In this document: piece by piece, positions 32,327-38,946 of the stretch | Numbering within the stretch: the first letter of the stretch is position 1 | How the letters are laid out: the number at the start of each line of letters is the position of its first letter | NCBI GenBank assembly: GCA_016987375.1 | Contig: PJRA01000005.1 | Span: forward strand, 1,295,430-1,334,375 | From: Brachionus koreanus | Taxonomy: Eukaryota; Rotifera; Eurotatoria; Ploima; Brachionidae | Length of the DNA: 38,946 nucleotides | Direction of reading: 5' to 3' | The notes under the pieces: generated by a model | What the model was told of the DNA's origin: nothing | What the model saw: the letters and a program-made list of their open reading frames with translations, nothing else | Database searches by the model: none | Position numbers and translations under genes: made by a program

Positions 32327-32782
32327 TTGAAATTGAACGAGACTAAAAAAAATCTTTAATTAACAAAAATAAACCAAAGGATGCTAATCTAATCTTTAAA
32401 ATATTTACAAAAGAGAAATAAACGGGATCATTTAATTAGCCATTACGATAGATCCTAAACTTAATTAATACTGGGCTTTAGACCCGAAAAAATTCAAACA
32501 CTTAATTGCTAAGGCCTATAGACTACAGGTCGCCGCATAAAATGCTCTCGAATAAAATTACTCTCTCTCTCTCTTTCTATTGAAAAAATAATTTCATAGT
32601 CCAAATAATACAATAAAGTTTTTATTTAAAAAATAAATATAAACGTTTGTGATTCTAAATTTATTTTAATATTAATATTTTATAAAAATATTTGAAAATA
32701 ACTAGTACATAAAAAATACAATATGTGCGCATATTAACGACAATGAGTTTAATGAAAATTTTATTCTTAAGCAGTTGTTTCT
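32327..32782. other. Spacer between the two Ly6 genes
   Basis: No gene. A (CT)n run sits at 32561-32574. The end nearest 32780 runs into the duplicated exon-like segment. Confidence 0.4.
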
Positions 32783-32853
32783 ACTTGTTGAATTAGAATA
32801 ATCCTCTAATGTTGACTCATTAAACTCTTGTATAGTTGTTTTTTCAAAAAGCT
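32783..32853 (-). repeat. Duplicate of the second Ly6 gene's 3' exon segment
   Basis: Seventy-one bases matching 32924-32994 at about 62 positions by eye. The minus strand reads EKTTIQEFNESTLEDYSNST, against EKTTLQKLNESTLEDFSNST in the other copy. Past this point the frame continues to NNCLRIKFSLNSLSLICAHI and VFFMY, a hydrophobic end like a GPI signal. I could not find a phase-compatible splice from the upstream exons, so it is either a pseudo-exon or an exon whose acceptor I missed. Confidence 0.6.
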
Positions 32854-32911
32854 TGCTAGAATATTGAATATCTTGGTTTAAAAAAAATTAAAATCAATTT
32901 TTTTTATTCAA

Positions 32912-33567
32912 TTAACTAAATTTACAAGTTGAATTGGAAAAATCCTCTAATGTTGACTCATTTAATTTTTGTAAAGTTGTTTTTTCAAAAATCTCTAAAT
33001 GTGAAAAAAATTTTTGTGAATTTAAAATTTTATTAATTTACTAGTAGTATAAAGAGGTTGTTGTGAAGTTTTTTGTTCAAAAGTTATATGTGAATTTGTG
33101 TCCATTTTGTCAAAGAAACTAACGTTTTGTGCTAAATCATTGCAATTATCAAACGAACAGCATCCGATAAAATTTAAAGTTTGATTGTCTGATTTATCAA
33201 TGGGTACACATTGTTCTTGACAGCCTCTTGAAACACGTTGATCATTAATCAACATGCTTTTTGATATGATAAGCTTAAAATTAACTCAAAAATTTCAATC
33301 AACAAAATTTAAATTAAATTTTGTTTACTGTACAACTTTTTTGGTCTTCATTACATTCAACTAAAAAATCACTAGATGGCTTCTCATCTAAATCGCAATT
33401 TTGATCATCCATGCTAAAACACTGATAACACTTTAAACATTTATAACAAGGCAATAGCCCGAAACCTAAATTCAAAAATTTTATTCATTCTATTTAAGAC
33501 TATTGTTCACTAAATTACCCAATGCAATTAAAATAGATGTTATATAACAACTCGAATAGAAGTTCAT
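32912..33567 (-). CDS. Second Ly6/uPAR-type protein, tandem paralogue
   Basis: Exons 33567-33519, 33465-33329 and 33273 onward. The junction phases (1 and 0) and the 137-bp middle exon are the same as in the neighbouring gene. Signal-like N-terminus: FYSSCYITSILIALGFGLL. Ten core cysteines lie at 29, 32, 40, 54, 61, 80, 84, 100, 101 and 106 (ending GCCSFDNCN), with extra cysteines at 23 and 26. Two 3' ends are possible. Reading through exon 3 stops at 33022 after KLIKF (145 aa). Splicing a GTAAAT donor at 33041 to an acceptor at 32995 adds exon 32994-32912 and ends NSTCKFS (about 166 aa). Neither end is clearly hydrophobic, so this form may be secreted unless the segment at 32783 provides the anchor. 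Confidence 0.8.
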
Positions 33568-33959
33568 TTTAAAATAAATTAAAATTTTATATTTTCAATT
33601 GAATTTAAAACATCAATTTTATTTGTTAGGAAGTTATTAAAGTCTTCAGTTATTTATTTTGCAGTTACGTGATTCTAAATGTTATTTATCATGCATTAAA
33701 ATAAGTAATATGAACCATTTATTTAAATAAAAATCAATTTTACATATTTCATCAAATTTTCATCACATTTTTAAGTGAAAAATCATGCTAGTCAGAAAAA
33801 TTCTGCTAAAACATTAATAAATAAAAGATTGTTTGAAAAAAAAAAACAAATTCTAATTTTTTTTATTTGAAAAATCAATAGAAAGAATATTTAAAGATGA
33901 CTCACAAAATTTTTTTTAATTTAAAAAAAAAAAGCAAGTTTAAGCAAATCTTCAAAATA
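33568..33959. other. Upstream of the second Ly6 gene, nothing further seen
   Basis: A+T-rich; a weak AATATAAAAT about 25 bases before the ATG (minus strand) could act as a TATA element. No gene. Confidence 0.35.
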
Positions 33960-34045
33960 CAAACCATTATGCTCGGAGCATAAGACTAGACACCCTTCTT
34001 CAACTTGGTCTTGGTTAGTAAAATGCCGTCTTCTTTTCACGAATG
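33960..34045 (-). pseudogene. Mariner transposase fragment
   Basis: The minus strand reads KRRRHFTNQDQVEEG. Over about 45 bases the DNA is nearly identical to the same region of the plus-strand mariner remnant at 3777-3820, so both are copies of one family. Only this scrap is recognisable. Confidence 0.7.
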
Positions 34046-34632
34046 GCTAAACTCGTTGAGATGGCTCTAAATAATGATTTCTGTTATCATGATTTTGAAA
34101 AAGATCCATTTCTAATCTCAAGTAATGATCCGTCTAAAAAACAGTTCATCCAGAGGAATTTTTTAAGAAATTTCCTACATATTTCAATGCGAATTTTTTT
34201 TTCCCTATTCACTCCTTGTGGAGCATAGGGTCATTACTTTTTGATTTCCCCTCAAGTCGATTCTCTTGATTCTCTTTCTGCTTTCGTGATTTCTTTGTAA
34301 TTTTTTTTATAGTCCTTGGACGAACGGGTAATTAGCCAGACGATCTTCTGATTGATGTTGGGTGTTTGAACTACTTCACCACTGGACCGACTCAATGCGT
34401 CTTTGAATATCAAAATTCGTCAAATTATGAGGAACAATTCGGCAAAGTCTGTTAGCTTTAATTAATCTGACGAGATAAAGTTCATTATGTGTAGAGAATA
34501 TTTGATTATTGGTGAGGACTAAGTTTGGAGTTGCTCTGAAAAGTCTGCGTAGAGCGTTTTATTCGTTCTCTGAAGACTCGTATCATTACCATTAAATTTT
34601 CTAAAACCAGTCTTGTACCCCTCTTACTTTAA
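34046..34632 (-). other. Unrecognised, less A+T-rich block, possibly transposon-derived
   Basis: Minus-strand 34560-34376 is open for about 60 codons without a starting ATG (ALRRLFRATPNLVLTNNQIF, then NLTNFDIQRRIESVQW before a stop). The block has more even composition than its surroundings and sits between mobile-element scraps, so a decayed element is likely. I could not name the family. Confidence 0.35.
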
Positions 34633-34880
34633 ACCAGACTTGTGCAAAAGTCAAAAAAAAAAGTCTTTTTAAATTTTTTTTTCAATAAAAAGTCAGTATT
34701 AATTACATTTTTATTTAAGTTGAAATTTTGATTTAAAAATTTAATGTCAAAATTAATAAGATTAAATTTTTCGATAAAATTAAAAATTTTTTTTTCTTTT
34801 TTTTAAAAGTTTTATCTTGTAGAAAACTCAAAAAAAGTTGTTTTAAAGTCTTTTAAAAGTCAAGTCAAAAGACTTGTTAG
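34633..34880 (+). repeat. AAGTC-family repeat, short form
   Basis: Begins CCAGACTTGTGCAAAAGTC and ends AAGTCAAGTCAAAAGACTTG, giving roughly inverted ends. The start matches 7664-7735 in reverse complement. Probably a small non-autonomous element related to the one at 35028. Confidence 0.55.
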
Positions 34881-34894
34881 TTAAATTTTGTTAG

Positions 34895-34955
34895 TTAACA
34901 CTAGAAAGCCCGATGAGTTTATAAGACCCTTTTTTAAAAAATTGAAACTTAAATT
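34895..34955 (+). repeat. piggyBac-like terminus
   Basis: TTAACACTAGAAAGCCCGAT followed by GACCCTTTTTTAAAAAATTG and AAACTTAAA. This is the cleanest copy of the terminal block also present at 3423 (minus), 29182 (plus) and, for its first 18 bases, 30428 (minus). No matching opposite end was found before the hAT-like element begins. Confidence 0.6.
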
Positions 34956-35027
34956 TTTTTTAAAAGCCAATGTAGCATAAATTCATATTTACTTAAGATT
35001 GTTTTTTTACAAAACTAAATATACCAC

Positions 35028-35700
35028 CAGACTTGTTTTTAAGTCACAAGTTTTAAGTCAAGTCAAGTCAAAGACTTAAAATTTTTTTTTTTTCTTTTTA
35101 AGTCATAACTTTGACTTAAATTTTTGTGACTTAGACTTAAAACTGTGATATATAAAAAAGTCTTATTTGAACAAGAGACATTTGGGATTGGGGGCCCTGG
35201 TAAAAAAGAAGAGTAGTACTGCTATGTGCGAACCTTGACTCAAAATTTTAATTATTTAATTAAATTTAGATTTTTTTTTGCTGAAAAATTGGCTTTTATT
35301 CTTTGAATTTAAAAACGTTTGGATTTTTTTACTCAAAATTGATAAATAGCTTTGTGATCAAGAGATCAATGTTGAAATTCACTACATTCAAGCTTTCTAT
35401 TTACAATAATATAAATTTAATTTTTACAGATTTTGTTAAAAAATTTAAAAGATTTGATTTAAATTTTTCAATGTTTAATTTTTAAATTAGTCAAAACATT
35501 TAAATTAGTCTATTTTATTTTAAATTATTTAATGTTTTTATATACAATTTAAATAAATGAAGTGTTAATCAGTCTATTAGACAAGGGCACTAGCCTGTTG
35601 ATTAGCCTTGAAATTTAAAAAAAAAATTTTAAGTCAAGTCATAACTTTGACTAAAATTTTTGTGACTTAGACTTAAAACTGTGACTTAAAAACAAGTCTG
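35028..35700. mobile_element. hAT-like non-autonomous element with 8-bp target duplication
   Basis: The ends are inverted copies: left CAGACTTGTTTTTAAGTCAC; right in reverse CAGACTTGTTTTTAAGTCAC, identical over 20 bases, after which the similarity continues imperfectly through GTTTTAAGTC blocks. The element is flanked by TATACCAC at 35020-35027 and TATACCAT at 35701-35708, an 8-bp duplication with one mismatch. This is the length made by hAT transposases, and the CAG start also fits. The 673-bp interior is A+T-rich with many AAGTC words and no transposase frame. A diverged relative lies at 10748. Confidence 0.8.
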
Positions 35701-35708
35701 TATACCAT

Positions 35709-36670
35709 GCTCTTCAGCAATTTCTATTGTCTCTAAAAAGCCAGTAAAAAAAACTATATATAAATTATATATGGCTATTAATATAATTTTTTAGAAAGTT
35801 TTATTGTCTAGATTATTAGATATTCAAAAATATTCAAAATATTAGGTTTTTCAAGATTCATTCAAACTCTTTTAATGATTTAATACAAGGCCTGATTATA
35901 TAGATATATGTTTTTGGTATCGAAATGTAAGGAATCGAATTTTCTGAAAATTATCGAGTCACTTTTTTTGAAATTTTTCTATTTTTTGCTAACAAACGCC
36001 ATTATGTTTTGTTTATTTCCTTAATTATTTTTTTTATTAAATAAAAAAAATTTTAATAGCGCACGCTATTAAATTTCTAAATAACTAAGTTTTTTAGAAA
36101 AATAAGACCTCTGTTGGAATTTTTAGACTAGACCGACAAGAAAAACACAAGATATTCTTCTTAAAGCGAAAATAGAACAGCTAAGTGTGCAAGAATAACT
36201 TGACATCTCTTTGTGGTAACTTTTTAAAATTTGGTTAGAAAAATGCCTCGTTTTGAAAACTCAATAATGTGAAACTTTTTTCATAAAAGTACTTTTTCTT
36301 TTTAAATTTTTTCCTTATCTTATTTCCCTATTACAATTATTCTGTCCATTGGGCAATTAAATACTAAATTTTAAAAAATATTTATTGATTTATTAAAAAA
36401 AATATTTTTCTATTGTATACAAATCTACACAAATACAAAACAATAATTTTTGCATCAAAATAAAAGAAAATGAGACAAAATTTTTGATACCCTTTAAATT
36501 TTTCAAATTGACTGAATGTGCAAACAAAACATGTTGCATACACTCGTTTTATTTTTTATTTTTTAATAATAAAAATACATTCATTAAATAAAAAAATAAT
36601 TCAAACTTATAGCAGTATAAAAAAATAAATTTTAATAATTTCTCAACAAAAGACAATTAGCCACCATTAA
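35709..36670. other. Spacer upstream of eIF4A3
   Basis: A+T-rich, no gene or clear element. Distal promoter sequence of eIF4A3 may lie here. Confidence 0.4.
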
Positions 36671-36678
36671 TATATAAA
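36671..36678 (+). promoter_or_regulatory. TATA box of eIF4A3
   Basis: TATATAAA, 44 bases before the ATG at 36715. A start about 30 bases downstream would leave a 5'UTR of only 10-20 bases. Confidence 0.55.
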
Positions 36679-36714
36679 TACCATTGGTATAGGCATCTTA
36701 AATAACCAAACAAA

Positions 36715-37929
36715 ATGAGCAAAAACTCGAATAGCACACGAAAGATAAAACTAGACGACATTGAACAACTGGAGTTCGAGACTAGTGAGGATGTTCAAGT
36801 AATTCCCTCTTTTGACCGAATGAAAATCAAAGAAGAGCTCTTGAGAGGCATTTACGGCTACGGTTTCGAAAAACCCTCTGCCATTCAGCAAAGAGCCATT
36901 GTGCCAATTGTGTCTGGTCGTGACGTCATTGCTCAGTCTCAATCTGGAACTGGTAAAACCGCCACATTCGCCATTTCAATGCTTCAAATGATAGACACTC
37001 AATTGAGAGAAACACAGGCTCTGGTTTTGTCCCCTACTCGAGAACTTGCCGTTCAAATTCAACAAGTAGTGTTAGCCTTAGGAGATTTTATGAATGTTCA
37101 GTGTCATGCTTGCATTGGTGGAACCAGTTTGGGTGATGATATAAAAAAATTAGACTATGGTCAGCACATTGTGTCTGGTACTCCAGGTCGAGTAATCGAC
37201 ATGATTCATCGACGTCACTTGAAGACCAGAAATATTAAAATTTTAATTCTGGACGAAGCAGATGAAATGCTAAACAAAGGTTTCAAGGAGCAAATCTACG
37301 ATGTGTACCGCTATTTGCCGCCCCAAACCCAAGTGGTTCTAATTAGTGCTACTCTTCCTCACGCCATTCTTGAAATGACATCCAAATTTATGACTGATCC
37401 GATTAGAATTTTGGTCAAGCGTGATGAGTTAACATTAGATGGTATTAAACAATTTTTTGTTGCAGTTGAGAGAGAAGAGTGGAAATTTGATACATTGTGC
37501 GATTTGTACGACACTTTGACAATCACTCAAGCAGTCATATTTTGCAACACAAGACGCAAAGTCGACTGGTTGACAGAGAAAATGCGCGATGTAAACTTTA
37601 CTGTGTCCTCAATGCATGGAGATATGAAACAAGCGGAAAGAGATGCCATTATGAAAGAGTTTAGAAGTGGCATGAGCAGAGTATTGATTACTACAGATGT
37701 GTGGGCTAGAGGAATTGATGTACAGCAAGTTTCATTGGTCATAAACTACGATTTGCCCAATAATCGTGAGTTGTACATTCACAGAATAGGTCGTTCGGGT
37801 CGTTTTGGACGCAAGGGTGTTGCTATTAATTTTGTTATGAATGATGATATTAGAATATTGAGAGACATAGAACAGTATTATAGTACTCAAATTGACGAAA
37901 TGCCAATGAATGTAGCTGATCTTATTTAA
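36715..37929 (+). CDS. EIF4A3: eIF4A3, DEAD-box ATPase of the exon-junction complex
   Basis: ATP-dependent RNA clamp deposited upstream of splice junctions, with roles in mRNA localisation and nonsense-mediated decay. Uninterrupted 404 aa, close to the usual length of about 410. All DEAD-box motifs are present: Q motif (F33 to Q58), [10 protein letters not shown] (73-82), PTRELA (107-112), GG (135-136), TPGR (156-159), DEAD (180-183), SAT (211-213), CNTRRK (277-282), [11 protein letters not shown] (326-336), and [13 protein letters not shown] (356-368). The tail [11 protein letters not shown] matches eIF4A3. TDVWARG (not TDLLARG) together with [10 protein letters not shown] separates it from eIF4A1/2. 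No intron, in contrast to the finely split neighbours, so a retrocopy that replaced or joined the parent is possible. A full intact frame and a TATA box argue that it is functional. AATAAA-like signals follow about 130 bases past the stop. Confidence 0.97.
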   Translation: MSKNSNSTRKIKLDDIEQLEFETSEDVQVIPSFDRMKIKEELLRGIYGYGFEKPSAIQQRAIVPIVSGRDVIAQSQSGTGKTATFAISMLQMIDTQLRETQALVLSPTRELAVQIQQVVLALGDFMNVQCHACIGGTSLGDDIKKLDYGQHIVSGTPGRVIDMIHRRHLKTRNIKILILDEADEMLNKGFKEQIYDVYRYLPPQTQVVLISATLPHAILEMTSKFMTDPIRILVKRDELTLDGIKQFFVAVEREEWKFDTLCDLYDTLTITQAVIFCNTRRKVDWLTEKMRDVNFTVSSMHGDMKQAERDAIMKEFRSGMSRVLITTDVWARGIDVQQVSLVINYDLPNNRELYIHRIGRSGRFGRKGVAINFVMNDDIRILRDIEQYYSTQIDEMPMNVADLI

Positions 37930-38576
37930 ACAATTTGATCAATGAATGAATGAAATTAATTTGCATTCATTTGTTGAATATAAAAAACTTCAATTAGATA
38001 AAAGAAACTAAGAATGTTGTTGTTATTTTTGTTAATTCATATACTCTTTTTTAAAAATAAACTAAACATTTGTCAGGTGTTTTACTGTTTTCAAATTTTA
38101 AAATTTCAACTGCCATTTAGGTTTAGTTTCAATTTTTTGAATATCTTTTTTTATAGATAATAATCACTTTATTTAAAAAAAAAAATTACTTTTTTAACAT
38201 TTTTCAAAATTAAATCTTAAAAATATTCGCTGCAATAAAAATGCTATTAATATCTATTACTTTTTGAGCAAATATTTATAATTGTTTAATTTTATTTTAA
38301 ATCTAATTTAATTAATTAATTAGAAAAATGTGTTTAATTTAAATTTTATTCAGTTTGAAATTTAATAAAAAGCTTTGATAAGATATTTCTAAAACATGGA
38401 GCAAAAACAGCATGCATGTGTCTTTACTGACGCACTCCCACCACATCTTCATATACTAAAGTACTAAAATATCGTGTTTATCAGCAATTTTTTAAAATAT
38501 ATTGAGTTCCTTCAAATTAAAAATTATTATCAAAAAATTGAATTAAAACAATAATTTAATAATGATCGCATACTAG
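37930..38576. other. 3' flank of eIF4A3
   Basis: 3'UTR with an AATAAA at about 38055-38061, then A+T-rich spacer with no gene. Confidence 0.45.
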
Positions 38577-38759
38577 GGACTTATTAGACAAATTATCGAC
38601 TATGTTTCTTTTTCTGCCCTAGTCATGTCCAAGAACAATCAAAATTTATTAGAAGGGATACAACGAAAAGCCATAAAATACTCCTACAACAAACTTAGAG
38701 ACACAAAATCAACTGAAAATTTTGAAACAGACAATTTTTGGTATTATCAAAAACAGTAA
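38577..38759 (+). pseudogene. LINE reverse-transcriptase scrap
   Basis: Sixty open codons reading GLIRQIIDYVSFSALVMSKN, then LLEGIQRKAIKYSYNKLRDT, and a stop. This is the R-x-x-I-DY-(12-15)-L-x-x-IQ-x-KA region near the C-terminus of Jockey-like non-LTR reverse transcriptases. It differs in sequence from the LINE copies at 15-19 kb, so it comes from another family. The tail to 38946 shows no further recognisable coding. Confidence 0.65.
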
Positions 38760-38946
38760 AGAAATATCAAGTAGCAGATATTTCAAACAATGAAAAATTC
38801 GAAACAAATTCAAATGAAATTGTAAGCAAACAATGATGAGCTAAAAGGGATCATTATCTCCATGTCCATGCGACAAATACAAAAAATTAAGACAAGTCAA
38901 GTTAACGGGTGAGGCATAAGTAAATGGATAAAAATTAAAAATGATA

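Noticed and set aside
34043..34228. Plus-strand frame starting MAKLVEMALNN
   Set aside because: It overlaps the antisense of a mariner scrap and has no recognisable domain or continuation.
1..38946. CRISPR array, bacterial operon, rRNA or prophage-like system
   Set aside because: No regularly spaced direct repeats, no ribosome-binding-site-led gene runs, and introns are present in most genes; the segment is eukaryotic.

Overview
This is a eukaryotic, almost certainly animal, nuclear segment. It is very A+T-rich (by eye about three quarters A+T). Its genes have minute GT-AG introns, mostly 49-81 bp. It carries a RASEF-type Rab, the ciliary protein LRRC56, a Tis11/tristetraprolin-type zinc-finger protein, three-finger (Ly6/uPAR) proteins and eIF4A3. 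The A+T content, the tiny introns and the mix of old LINE and DNA-transposon debris fit a small invertebrate such as a monogonont rotifer. The species is inference; nothing here proves it.

Layout. 1-1.4 kb (+): RASEF-like Rab GTPase, possibly missing an upstream part. 1.8-3.9 kb: two decayed Tc1/mariner transposases. 4.5-5.1 kb (+): gamma-glutamylaminecyclotransferase in two exons. 5.8-7.4 kb: a terminal-inverted-repeat element with a zinc-ribbon coding remnant, then a broken zinc-finger remnant. 8.3-13.4 kb (-): LRRC56, six exons, with one 3-kb intron packed with foldback and MITE-like elements. 14.6-19.9 kb: LINE endonuclease and reverse-transcriptase debris, short inverted-repeat elements and a piggyBac-like miniature element. 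19.9-24.5 kb: no gene, but a dense WGATAA cluster and a tRNA-like A-box/B-box pair. 24.5-25.3 kb (-): Tis11/TTP-type CCCH protein with a visible core promoter. 25.4-31.6 kb: no gene; a larger piggyBac-terminated element and retroposon tails. 31.6-33.6 kb (-): two tandem Ly6/uPAR genes with matching exon structure. 33.9-35.7 kb: mariner debris and a hAT-like non-autonomous element with an 8-bp target duplication. 36.7-37.9 kb (+): intronless eIF4A3 with a close TATA box. 38.6 kb (+): a LINE reverse-transcriptase scrap.

The genes do not form one pathway. eIF4A3 (exon-junction complex) and the TTP-like protein (ARE-mRNA decay) both act on mRNA, but their proximity is probably chance. The two Ly6 genes are a clear local duplication. 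I see no bacterial-style operon, CRISPR array, rRNA or intact tRNA. The most notable material is the transposon landscape (piggyBac-like TTAA termini, the TSD-flanked hAT-like element, a repeated KRGRP-tail coding remnant), the WGATAA cluster and the duplicated Ly6 3' exon.
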